Positions 12,571 through 23,946 of a stretch of DNA of 64,000 nucleotides are shown in pieces. Origin of the DNA: Karalla daura (taxonomy: Eukaryota; Chordata; Actinopteri; Chaetodontiformes; Leiognathidae); NCBI GenBank assembly GCA_029224185.1, contig CM055190.1, positions 19,209,515-19,273,514 on the forward strand, read 5' to 3'. Position numbers and translations under genes: made by a program. Positions within the stretch are counted from its first letter, which is position 1. Every line of letters begins with the position of its first letter. Below the pieces are notes generated by a model, which was not told the origin of the DNA, made no database searches, and worked only from the letters and a program-made list of their open reading frames with translations.

Positions 12571-14154
12571 ATGTGTGACCAGACGTTTGTGGCCATCACC
12601 TTTGGCCCCTGCGACAACTGCAGTAAAGCCAGTCCGCTCATGAACATCTACATCAAGAATGAGCCCATCAACTACTGCTCGTTCTGCGTGGAAGTGGTGT
12701 GTGACGTTTGTTTGTTTCTGTTTTTTTCTCCCTCACCAGGTAGATAATGATGATAGTCAAGACACATTTTATTTAGCATGCACTTTACATTGGGTACAAA
12801 GTGCTAGGTTTATGGGAAACATCAAAACAGGAAAAAAAAAACAATAAAAGAAATATGGTACAAGCACTAGAAAAAGTTACCATGTTAAGAGTTAAAGGCA
12901 CACACATTACCAAAAGCTCTCCATTTTAAAATGTTGGTTAAAAGCATAGAAATATAACAATTATTACTGTTGTTCTTGCAAGAATCAAGGGTTTATTTGC
13001 CATTTGTGCACAAAATATATAAAATCAAATAGATAAAAGTAAATAAATCACTGTAGAAAATAAATTAATAGTAAACCTAGTGGTTTTATGGCGACTATAC
13101 ACAAACTGTTGTTACCATACTATGAATGTCTTATGGGAACTATTGTACTGATACAGTGTTTGCACTTGTGGGCCTGCAGTCGCAGGCGTCCGCTCTTCAG
13201 TTTATCAGTGACATGTGTTGTGTTGATAGCGGCATCCTGTGTGGTGAATGCCGGCTCCAGCTATCTTTAGTTTCAGCGAGGACACTTTGTGAAGCATCTG
13301 TACACATGCATCCAGAACGCTCACACAGAGACACTGGAGAATACTTTATCATTTAGGGCTTCAACATTTTCCAAGTAAAGTGCAGTTTAATTACTGCAAC
13401 GACACTAAAATTTGAGTTTGAAAGCTCCTCATCGTCTGGCACGTATACCTGCAGTGCAGCTTCTGAGTCTCTGGCCGTTTTAGATCAAACTTTAATAATT
13501 CATTTAGAGAAAATGAACCACTTAGCATTCAAAGTGGGGTTTTATTGGGGGGGGGGGGGGGGGGGGGGTATGTCTGCTTAAAACCTGCTTAAAATACAAC
13601 CAGTAGAGTCCAGCTGTTGAAGAAATGCAGCTCTAATTTGTTTTCACGGTCTGCATCAGATGGTGGGGTGAGTGTGATGAAGCATAGATGGAGGATGGAG
13701 GCAGGGTGGAGAGAAAATGAGAAAGGATAGAGGTGGAGAGGATGTAGGACACAAGGTGGGAGTATGGAGGAGAGGTGAGAGGAGGAGGGAGGAAACGCTG
13801 AGAGGATGGAAGCAGGATGGAGAGAGGATGGAGGACATGAAGAGGAAGTATGAAGGAAGGGAGGAGAAAGTGTAAAGAATGATGAGAGAAGGGGAGAGGA
13901 CGAGAGAGGATGGAGGAGGCACAGAGTGAGGATGATAAAGGAAGCCTGGAAGGAGGATGGAGGATGACAGGATGGAGTTACGATGGAGCGAGGATGATGA
14001 GAGGATGGAGGGAGGATGGGGGAGGATGGAGGGTGAGAGGATGGAGGGAGGATGAAGGGAGGATGGAGGGTGACAGGATGGAGAGAGGATGGAGGACGAC
14101 AGGATGAAGGGAGGATGGGGGGTGGATAGAGGGAGGGTGGAGAGAGAGGATGGA

Positions 14155-14193
<39 letters not shown>

Positions 14194-17100
14194 GAGCTCC
14201 AGACTCAGAGCGCGAGCTGATGGGCGCGCGACAGCATCTCTCGGCCGAGCTCGGGACTGACCGCTAACCGCCGTCTCCCCCCGTGTCTCCTTTCCTCTTC
14301 TTCTTCCTCTTCATCTCCTCTCACCCCCTCTTGTGTCTCCCCCTGGCTCCCCCCGCCTCAGATGGCCTGCCAGGGGCTGCATTCGGGGGAGACCCTGGCC
14401 TCGCTGAAGAGAGAGAGCGAGTCTCTGAAGAAGAAGCTGGAGGAGGAGCGCAAGAAGCTCAGCGACGTCGAACGTGAGTCCACACACCACACAACAGCGA
14501 CGAGGAGGACAAACTAATATAACACATTTATAGAGTTATTAACTCCAATAATATATTTGAGAAATATTTTAAGAGTTATCTTTGTATTCCTAACTTTAAA
14601 CACGTGTCCACTGTCGAGACGAGTCTGTTCATAGCAAAGTTTAAACGTTAGAAATAATCGATTTGTCCATTGAAGTGACTGACTAGATCCGGGAGCATTC
14701 ATTCAAGCTCTTTAATTTCTGTATTATTTGTGCGCAAGCTACTCCAGCAATTCTATTTCTTGCACCTCACAATCTCATTGCATTGCATTTTGTGCTTTTT
14801 ATCCCACGAGATGGTTGGATGATGGCTGGTCGAACAACGTATTGGAATGAATGATGGATTGAATGATCAATCTGTCTTTTTGAGTAAATTATTAGTGACA
14901 ATAAATGTTGCTTACCATTAAACACACATAGGTGAGATTAGACTACAGTGTAAGTAAATATGAAGTATTTCTGTGTACCATTTTACATGCATTGTACAAC
15001 ACGGCATGTGTGTGTGTGTGTGTCTGGACTCAGTGCACCAGGTGGCAGAGAAGGCCGAGGTGGTGAATGCTGTCTCCATAAAGACTAAGCGAGTGCTGAA
15101 GGGTCATACAAACAAGGTGCTGTGTATGGACTGGTGTAAAGACAAGCGTCGCCTTGTCAGCTCCTCTCAGGTATGTCTGCATGCACGCACACACACATAC
15201 ACTCAAACACACACATACACACACACACACACACACACATATTTATCATTGCCCTGTTTATGACCTCTACTTTCCTCCCCCCAGGATGGAAAAGTGATTG
15301 TCTGGGATGGATTCACTCTGAATAAGGTGAGACCAACTTTAGGATTTAGAAGCACACAAATACATGGAATATGGAAACAGTATCACAATACTTAACTGAT
15401 TCTTGATTGATACGTCTGAAATAAAAAAAATAGAAAAGAGAGCAAGAGAAATATTTATTTAAAAATATTTATACATAAATTTAAAGTGAAAGCTAAATAC
15501 ACCTTTAGAATGCCAAGTTGTTACTATGATTCTTGATGAAATAAATAAATGTGAAATGGTGAAATATGTAGCTAGACTTCAGTGATATTAAAACAGACAA
15601 GAGCTTGTCTTAGTTAGGAAATGATCCATAGTTCAACAGTAGAGTAATTCATCAAATGCTAGATACTTAGATACTAAGATAAATATACAAACAAATTGCT
15701 GATAATCAAATGAAACTCGCCTTAAACTTAAAACCTTGCTCGGAAACTTCTTCTTGCTCGGAAACTTCTTTATCAGTGATGATCAGTGTGCTAAATCCAC
15801 ATCCATGAGACAAAGTAAACAAATCAAGTGCACTGATGTGAGCATGTCATCTCCGGCCTTGTTTCACCTCTGCAGACCCTCTGATCAGTGAAATAAACCT
15901 GTACAAACCTGTGCGCATAGTAGAAGTTTAGTAACCCAGTACAACCTCATTCTGCCTTCTCTGTTACATAAGTTAAATACTGTGTTTCTCCTCAGATTTT
16001 CATGCTCTCCTGGTGTTGAGGGGGTGGGTGGGTCGTTCTCTGCTGTCGCTCTCCCTCCCTGAAGAGAGAGAGAAAAAAATAGTGCTTTCGGATTATTTCT
16101 CCATCTGGCCACTGTATGTGTGTGGCTGAGTGCACTTAAATGGCAGTCTAGTTTTAACGATGATGCCCCTTGATGGAGGAGACAGTCAAACCGGACGTAA
16201 TCCCTGTTAATTCTCCCCACATGCAAGTCCGGTGCAGCTGTGTCTGTGTGAGGATACAATTTATGATCAATCAAAAGGCAAATTAGTCACAGTGGTCCTT
16301 GTTTACCAAGTGTGTATGCACCTTTTTGGCATTTATTAACCTGCATGTGAAAAATCTAAATCTGTGTGAAGCTTTTTCATCGTGGAATTGCACCCATCCC
16401 TACCCAGAGTGTCTTTATGTATGTATGTATGTGTGTGTGTTTTCTCCCTGTGTAACAGGAACACGGATTGACCCTGCCGTGTACATGGGTGATGGCGTGT
16501 GCTTACGCTCCCTCGGGCTGTGCCATAGCGTGTGGGTGAGTACACACTCTTAATGAAGTGTGAGGCTCTCAAACGTCTGCAACGGTCACGAACTTCTCTG
16601 TAAAGCTCCCACACGTCCTGGAAAACCTGGACAATTAGTCACCAGTTTCTCACTCATGGAAAACGCAAAGAAAACGAGGGGAAACACTGTAAACCTGGGT
16701 TGTCCTGGAGGATGATTGTCCCCTCTCTCTGCTTCTCTCTACATTGTGGGGAAACATAGATGTCTTAGAAGATTTACGCACGCACAGTCTGTAAATTAGT
16801 CAGAATTTCAAAGCGTGTCAGATTGTTTTATAGATACAACTGGAGCCATAACCTGCGCATCTTTGGAATAATTCTATTGTGGGCCGGCAAGGCTTAATCT
16901 CAATCTTGGGCTTCTTGGAGTTCACAACCTTTAGGGAAAACTTTAGAAAATTACACTTTTCCAATGACAGTTTTTCATTCACTTTCACATTCACATTGTT
17001 TCTTTGTTTTTTGTGAAAGCACTATAAATCTAAATATGCCATTTTTACTGTGTTTTTAAAGCCCTGCCATTTAATCAGTGAGGTTTTCGTCTGTTTTTAA

Positions 17101-19487
17101 AGTGGACTGGATAACAAATGCTCCGTGATCCCGCTCTCTCTGGACAAGAACGAGAACCTGGCTGCCAAGAAAAAGTCTGTGGCCATGCACACCAACTACG
17201 TGTCGGGCTGCACCTTCATCAACTCTGACATGCAGGTGAGCTCCACGTTGATCTGAGAAACCTGTAATCCAGCATCACTGAACTGAAAACGGAGAAAGCA
17301 CTGTCTCATTCTCAGCAGTTTGTAGCAAGGATTCGCCAGTGACTGGATGAAAACTTAGGAAAGGAACTGAAAATAAGTCAATAAATAGATAAATAAGGGA
17401 CAAAATCCAATGGATGGGAACAGTTTTATGAAAGGTGTTGCAAACAGTCGTTGCAAACAGAAGGATACACAAAGTCAGTTAATACAAGCATTCACTCAAA
17501 AATATGATATACATAATATGTGTGTGAAATATGAATATGGAAAAAACACTTGGTCAGAGTGCTGCTTGTTTCAGCAGCATCATCATAAAATTCAACCATC
17601 ATAAAATTCAAACCATGACAACGACTTGATAGAAATAGGTTAAAACTAGATCATAATAAAACTACTGAAATTATATATTATTATACTATACTGAAATCAT
17701 AAATAGACCAGTTAAAACAATTCAAATAGACAAAATCATAGATCATAATAAAACCTTGAGATACAACTTCAGTTTGCTTTAGAAATGTCAACGCTCCCAG
17801 CTGGCAGACTGCTACATAGACGTAATAAAACACCCTGTTGTAGTTTTAACTCCAGAAATTGAGGAAAAATTTTTTTCAAAATTGAAAGCTTTGGATTTGA
17901 GGGCCCATTTGTTCAAACCAAATCTGATAAATAAGAGGAGTCAAACCGATAAAAGAATCAATAAAGAGCACACCTCAGAGACATCAGTATCTTCTTAACG
18001 TGAGCTCTGTGGTCCACGTCTGCTCATTCATTCATACAAGACATCTGGTCGTAAGTTTCACTAGTTAGTTGGGAGTTTGGCTTTAAACAGCAGCCTGTTT
18101 TAGATCCAGCTGGGTGGCAACACTTCACATTTATTGCTGTCCTCCACTTCAATGAGTAAGATCTCAGCGTCATCACATCTGAGCAGTGATAAGCTGGGCT
18201 CGTCCGGGATTTGAACCCGGGACCTCTCGCACCCGAAGCGAGAATCATACCCCTAGACCAACGAGCCGCTTAATGGACCCTCATCCCCCACTCTTCATCA
18301 CTCAATCACGCAACTATATGTAGAAATCCTGTGACTGTCTTCATTCTGTACATCTGGCTTGTAGGTCAGTGAGACAGCATCACCATGAGCGTTATCGTGC
18401 ACACTCAAATTGGCTTAAATAATTTACTCCACTCTGGCCTTCAGCGAGGCAGAGGCGCACAATGTCGAAGGAGGAAGAGGAGATGGTCGGGGATGATGGG
18501 TAAGAGCGTCAGAAAAGAAAGAGGAGGAGGTGATTGTCCTGCATCCTGGGTGTATTAATAGACCCTGAATGGCTTTTATCTGGGGGAGAGTGGAACACAC
18601 TGACCCCAGGGCACAGCATTTAGCACATAGACAAGGGCACATGTGTGTGTGTGTGTGTGTGTGTGTGTTTCTCTCTCACTCATGTACGTCTCACTCACTG
18701 TGTCTCACACACAAAGACATAGACACGCACATGAGTGCACCAGCGCTACATGGTCTTTATACCATGTAAGTAGATCGTGGACCATAAAGCCGGGTCGACA
18801 TAGAGGCTGTAGAAGATCCACGTTTGGTACCACGTTGTCAAGCAGCCTTGAAAAAGGAGCTAGAGTGACAAAGATGCATGTATTTGTTCATTTATTTATC
18901 ACCTCTTTTCTAAGATTTTCTAGCTAAAAAAATTAATTAAATTGAGATCTTAGCTATTGTAAACTGACTTTAGGAACAATTATTTGTTGCATCCCTAAAT
19001 GGGTGCTGGATAATTCCCGATTCCCCAAAATTGAAAAAAATTGGGGTAGGGGTTGGGGGGAGGGGGGTATAGACTGATTTTGGGAAAATTTTGTTTAGCA
19101 AGACAACCAGAGCAAAACTTGCGTGGTGTCCAGATTAGTATAATCTGAAGATGTAACATTCCACTCCCAAAACTAGGATGGTAAAAGGTCTTTGTAAAAC
19201 ATCACCTTTGGGCATTTTGGATGAAACCAGTGTCCCATAGCTTCAAGGATAAATATTCAATTGAACCATTCTGGGTCACCTTTAAAAATAAGCATCGCAT
19301 GCAGTCGTGCCATGTGCCCGTCTGTACAAAAGGCACAGCTGAGTGTTGGCCATGAAAGACGCCTAACATGTGGGATCGTTCAAGGAAACCTCCTGCAAGT
19401 GTGTGATACCGTATGTGGCAGCGAGCAGGTGGTGAAGGCCAAATCACACTGATGGAAACATCGCCGTAGGACCAGCAGGGCTCCCAG

Positions 19488-19530
<43 letters not shown>

Positions 19531-19615
19531 TGTGTGTGTCAGTAATTGTGGCCCACTGATAATTGCATTCATGTTGAAACTGGAGCTCACCCTCAGTGAG
19601 GCAGGCAGGATGTGG

Positions 19616-19650
<35 letters not shown>

Positions 19651-22600
19651 GTGCGTGTGCATGTGCGTGTGTGTGTGAGTGTGTGTGAGCCTGAGGTCAT
19701 CCAGCAGGAGGTCTCTAATCCAGCAGCCAGCAGGGAGCTCTGATGTCTGCGCGCACCTCTAAGTGCCCGTAATCTCTTTCCATGAGAAGAGTCGCTGACA
19801 TTTCAGCATTTTGCTCTCTTGCCTGTTATGATGCGCAGTGACGGTTGGGGGGGGGGGGGGGGGGGTTTGCTGCCCTTTGGCGACTGGATACATACTCGTG
19901 TGTAAAGAGAACAAGAGCAGACAGAGAGGATGCTGCGAGGATCCCGCTGATGACAGCGGAGGTTAAACTGATCACATGCCTGAGACTGAAATGTTGTCAC
20001 AGCGTATATTATGTAAACCATGTCTATCAACTCAGTATTTTTGGTTTCATTTCTCAGTTCTCACTGAAGAAAACTAAGAAATGAATGTAAAGAATCCAGT
20101 CGACGGCACATACAAAGACAGAAGACAAAAATGAAACTTATTCAATGAAATACTTGAAATACTGTGTACATATTAAGTTATGTACACAGCCCTCACATTT
20201 CATTTGTACCCGAGGCATGTTTTTTTCTTGTACAATGAGAATTAAAGCTTTAGTTTCAAGTTTTACAATGAAAGCTTAAAGTTGTCTTTCATCAGTTTTC
20301 CTCTGCAGCTGCACAGCACATTGTCTCACAATCTGAATCTGAATCAGCTACGTGTCCTCCTTTGGTTTAGTCACTGCGTGGATTTTCCAACGGAGCAGCA
20401 CATTTAGCTTTTAAAGTTCTGTGCTGTGCTGGCACTTCCTAGTTTCTCCAGCCATGGTTCAGCGAGTCTGGCAGTAGCTTTTAAACCTGTAGGATAGTAC
20501 TCACTTTGCTCCACTTTAAAAATATAGGGAAAATAACAATCTGTTTCCTTCACTCCAAAATATTATCCTAAGAGGGGAATTGTGCTTGGTTGAGGAATAG
20601 AAATGTGGCAAAAAAAGTAATGCAGTGCCACACTGGAAAAAAATTTCAAAAATATGTCTTATTATGTCTTTTATTACTGTTACCAGCTGTACGGAATATC
20701 TAATCAAGGTTGCCATGGTGATGGAACCTCTAATCAAGGTTGCCATGGTGACGACAATAGAGTGAGAGTAGAGCGGCTTTGTGATCACGATCATTGAACA
20801 TGATAAAGAAACTCTGGTTGACGTAGTCATGGTTAACATAGTATGGTTAACTAGTGTATGGTGCTAGTGATGGATCAAAAATACATACATGATTCAAACA
20901 CACTTAGGGACAATTGAGAGTCTCCAAATGACCCAAGCGTTCATGTTTTCGGACCGTAGGAGGAAACCACACTACCCGGCGAAACCCACAAACACACAAA
21001 TAAAGAGAACATGCAAACACGACAGAAAGTCCCTTCAGTCTGACTGGGAGCAGCGCTATCCAGCTGAATCTAAACATAGAATGTAAATATGGTATGACAA
21101 TACATCTGCGTCAGCGACAAATACGTTTTAAAGTGTGTTTATGTTTATTGTTTTGTCTGTCGTGCGTGTGTGTGTGTGTGTCAGCTCTTGACCTCCAGTG
21201 GTGATGGTACGTGTGCCCTGTGGGACGTGGAAAGTGCGCAGCTGCTGCAGAGTTTCCATGGTCACACAGCTGATATCCTTTCCCTGGACCTCGCCCCGTC
21301 TGAGACTGGAAACACTTTTGTCTCTGGGGTGAGAAACATACACAGTGTGCTCGGGTGTCTCCATATGTATATGTGTGTGTCTGTGAGTCAGAATCCCCTT
21401 CAGTTTTCACAAAACACTGACAGTTTGATAAAAAAAACAACACCTCTCATGTTTTCTGTGTGTGTGTGTGTGTGTGTGTTCTCAGGGCTGTGACAAGAAG
21501 GTCAACGTGTGGGACATGCGCTCTGGGCAAAACATCCAGTCTTTCGAGAGCCACGAGTCCGACGTCAACTGTGTAAAGTGAGTCCAGCTCTTCAGTGGGA
21601 ACGATGGAAGTTGCCCACAGACACACAATAAAAAGTGTGACATTTAAATGTGCTGTTGTCAGGCCGACGCAGCCATCGTAACAATGGCAATAACAATCGG
21701 AATCCGAAGAGTCACTGAATCACCACAACGCACCATGAAAGAATCCGCTTCACCCCCACATGCCTGAGCACACATGTGAAGTCCTCCGCTCCTCTCTAAT
21801 TTAACGAATGACAGAGTGCAGCGTCCTTACAGTAGCTCTGGAGCATGTTTCCACTGGAATCTGCTTCCAGTTTGGTCTGATATGACTTTTAAACCTCGCT
21901 CCCTGGCCGCTTGGGATTCCTGTTGCAGGATTAATAATATGTTTTGCCAAATTAGATGAAATCTAAAGCATTGTAAGCAGTGCTCCAAGTGGGCAGAAAC
22001 AATCAGGCACAGAAACTGATTTCTTCCACATTTTCCTCACGGGTGAGTCACTAATGCAAATCTTTTTCTCTTTTCGTTTGCAGGTACTTTCCCAGCGGGG
22101 ACGCATTCGGTTCTGCTTCTGATGATGCCACAGTGAGTTATGTCACATGGATTCGGCGTTTTCTCTGCCACTGACATCACATGTGCAGCCGGAGAAAGTT
22201 TAGTTGTCTGTAGAAAACAGACTTCCTCATAAATAAAAATAGAACAGTTTTAGTTTTGATCACAAATCAGTGCACTTCTACTTTTAAAGATTTCATCCAT
22301 CACACAGTTTGAAACTCCAGACTTCCCCTGATGCTATGTCATACTGATTGTGCAGACGGACTGTACAAGGCAGCCTCTGCCACCACTGAATGAATGGGCG
22401 CGGATGGATGAATGCGACTTGTGTCTATAAAAGTGCTCCGAGTAGTCATAAAGACTAGAATAGCACTAAATAAGAACCAGACACACACTCCATTCACTCG
22501 CATAAATCACACCTAGGGCAAATTAGAGTCCTTAATGGGCCTAAACATGTACATGTTTGGACTGTGGGAGGAACAACTCCACACTGAAAGGCCCTCAGTC

Positions 22601-23477
22601 TGACCAGGATGGAAACCCAGGTACCTCTGACTGTGAGACGACAGCGCTAATCACCATTCACATCAAGATAACTATGGTCAAATGTGTCCTCTCTCCACAG
22701 TGCCGTCTCTATGACCTGCGAGCTGACCGTGAGATCGCCGTCTACCAGAAGGACAGCATCATATTCGGCGCCTCCACTCTGGACTTCTCCATGAGCGGTA
22801 AGAAATTCACCGGACTCATCAGCCAAACAGGCTGAGTAAATGTTGACTGTACAGTCTTGAGGTGGTTTTGTGACCCCTGCTCTTTGGTCATGGTGGCACC
22901 TTCATGCAAAGTCAACATCTCTGGGAATTACCTCAAAATTCAATCAAATGCAGTGCTAAATGATACAGGTTTCCCCCTGGATCACTTGACCTAAAATCCC
23001 ACAGTCATCTGTGTGTCTCTTGCTTCCTCTTACTCCATTTTCCACCTTCCTTTTATTTTGTTATTCCTCCTGCCACCCACTCAGGTCGCCTGCTTTTCAC
23101 CGGTTACAACGACTACACCATGCATGTATGGGACGTTCTGAAGGGAAACCGCCTCTCCGTCCTCTTCGGCCACGAGAATCGGATCAGCAGGGTGCGAGTT
23201 TCTCCTGACGGCACCGCCATCTGCTCAGCCTCCTGGGACAACACCTTACGGGTGAGCCGTAGTTCCCCTCTGTGCGGCTTCCCGGTTTGGTTTCAGGCTT
23301 GCGTGGAGTGACGTCACAGCAGCTGGGCTCACTATTTTAGTCTGGAGGATGAAAGGTCAAAATGATCCAGAGGGCTTCAGCCAATATTCGGAGTCTGCTT
23401 TATGAGCTTGATATTTATACCTCGAAATTGTTGTTGTTTGATGATTCTTCTTGTCTCTCCTGCAGATTTGGGCCTAG
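12571..23477 (+). CDS. gnb5: Guanine nucleotide-binding protein subunit beta-5, long and short isoforms
   Basis: G-beta-5 is a seven-bladed WD40 protein that pairs with the GGL domain of R7 RGS proteins (RGS6/7/9/11) to speed G-alpha shut-off in neurons and photoreceptors. Coding exons: 12571-12696, 14362-14473, 15034-15170, 15285-15326, 16459-16535, 17103-17235, 21185-21328, 21486-21577, 22084-22132, 22701-22797, 23085-23251 and 23466-23477 (stop TAG). They total 1,188 nt, exactly 395 aa plus stop, as in the human long form. Exon 1 gives the 42-residue photoreceptor-type N terminus (MCDQTF). The ATG at 14362 starts the 353-aa short form with its coiled coil (LASLKRESESLKKKLEEE). WD signatures include GHTNKVLCMDWCKDKRRLVS, GDGTCALWDVES, KVNVWDMRSG, CRLYDLRADRE and DYTMHVWDVLKGN. 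The last coding exon holds only Ile-Trp-Ala-stop. Which teleost paralogue (gnb5a or gnb5b) this is cannot be decided. Confidence 0.97.
13547..13568. repeat. Poly-G tract (22 G)
   Basis: A pure G run in the first gnb5 coding intron. Its assembled length may be unreliable. Confidence 0.9.
13660..14155. repeat. Degenerate GGATGGAG-type minisatellite
   Basis: Irregular repeats of units such as GGAGGATGGAG and GAGAGGATGGA fill this part of the gnb5 intron between the two alternative translation starts. The run is strongly purine-rich on the plus strand, and open frames across it are repeat artefacts. Confidence 0.85.
14156..14191. repeat. Poly-G tract (36 G)
   Basis: An uninterrupted G run, the longest homopolymer in the window, follows the minisatellite directly. 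It ends about 170 nt before the exon that carries the short-isoform ATG of gnb5. It could form a G-quadruplex. Confidence 0.9.
18196..18267 (-). tRNA. tRNA-Pro (anticodon CGG)
   Basis: On the minus strand this is a complete 72-nt cloverleaf. The acceptor GGCTCGT pairs with ACGAGCC, leaving discriminator C. The anticodon arm CTCGC/GCGAG holds loop TTCGGGT (anticodon CGG), and the T arm is CCGGG/CCCGG with loop TTCAAAT. The B box GGTTCAAATCC is intact. It appears identical to the vertebrate tRNA-Pro(CGG) consensus as I remember it. It lies antisense inside the gnb5 intron 17236-21184. No TTTT terminator is seen within about 50 nt downstream, so expression is uncertain. Confidence 0.93.
19489..19690. 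repeat. Interrupted (GT)n microsatellites
   Basis: Two GT-rich blocks separated by about 90 nt lie in the large gnb5 intron. Confidence 0.85.
20695..20810 (+). repeat. Dispersed repeat, family A, copy 1
   Basis: It contains AATCAAGGTTGCCATGGTGA twice, then GAGTGAGAGTAGAGCGGCTT and ATCATTGAACA. The same order of blocks recurs at 41400-41505 and, inverted, at 51060-51165. Homology was judged by eye, and the element class is unknown. Confidence 0.6.
20880..21075. repeat. Dispersed repeat, family C (GGAC-TGTGGGAGGAAA type), gnb5 intron
   Basis: The segment reads ACTTAGGGACAATTGAGAGT, then CGGACCGTAGGAGGAAACC, and ends with a GAAAGTCCCTTCAGTCTGAC-like block. Related segments lie at 22480-22665, 24505-24715 and 31690-31850. 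It resembles a widespread teleost repeat whose tail includes GGACTGTGGGAGGAAACC. Confidence 0.55.
22480..22665. repeat. Dispersed repeat, family C, second copy
   Basis: This copy holds CTAGGGCAAATTAGAGTCC, GGACTGTGGGAGGAAC and a GGCCCTCAGTCTGACCAGGA block. It is the clearest of the four copies in the window and lies in the gnb5 intron before exon 22701. Confidence 0.6.
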
Positions 23478-23940
23478 AGTTCAGACCCAGCAACGACAAC
23501 AGCAGCATTACGTGACTCTGACATCCGCCATGAGTGTGATACTCGCAGTCACACCTGAAATGTCTCCTCCATCGTTTCATATCTGTAGGGTGACGTGGCT
23601 TGGATTGCTGTTTGTTTGATGGCCGATTGTATCATAATGTAATTGTTATTGCTAACGTAGTGAGAAATAATGAGCCAAAATGATGTGTAGATGTGCGCAG
23701 AGTGTGCCTGCTCTGCCATGAAGACTCGCAGACACTGTCAGTGACTTATTGTTTGGTAAATGATATAAACCCCGAGTTCACTGTCACCTGTGCTGTAGAT
23801 GTGTGGATGCTGCTCTCACTGCTACTGTGGCTCTGTGCCAGACACATACTATCCAGGGGAAGAAGACTACTGTAAATGTAGCCACAGATGTATCTTTTTT
23901 CAGGACACCTCAGCAGCCTAGGTGCATTTCTTGTAAGAAA

Positions 23941-23946
23941 AATAAA
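23941..23946 (+). other. gnb5: gnb5 polyadenylation signal AATAAA
   Basis: AATAAA lies 464 nt after the gnb5 stop codon and is followed by T/G-rich sequence. This is a good candidate for the 3' end of the transcript. Confidence 0.6.
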
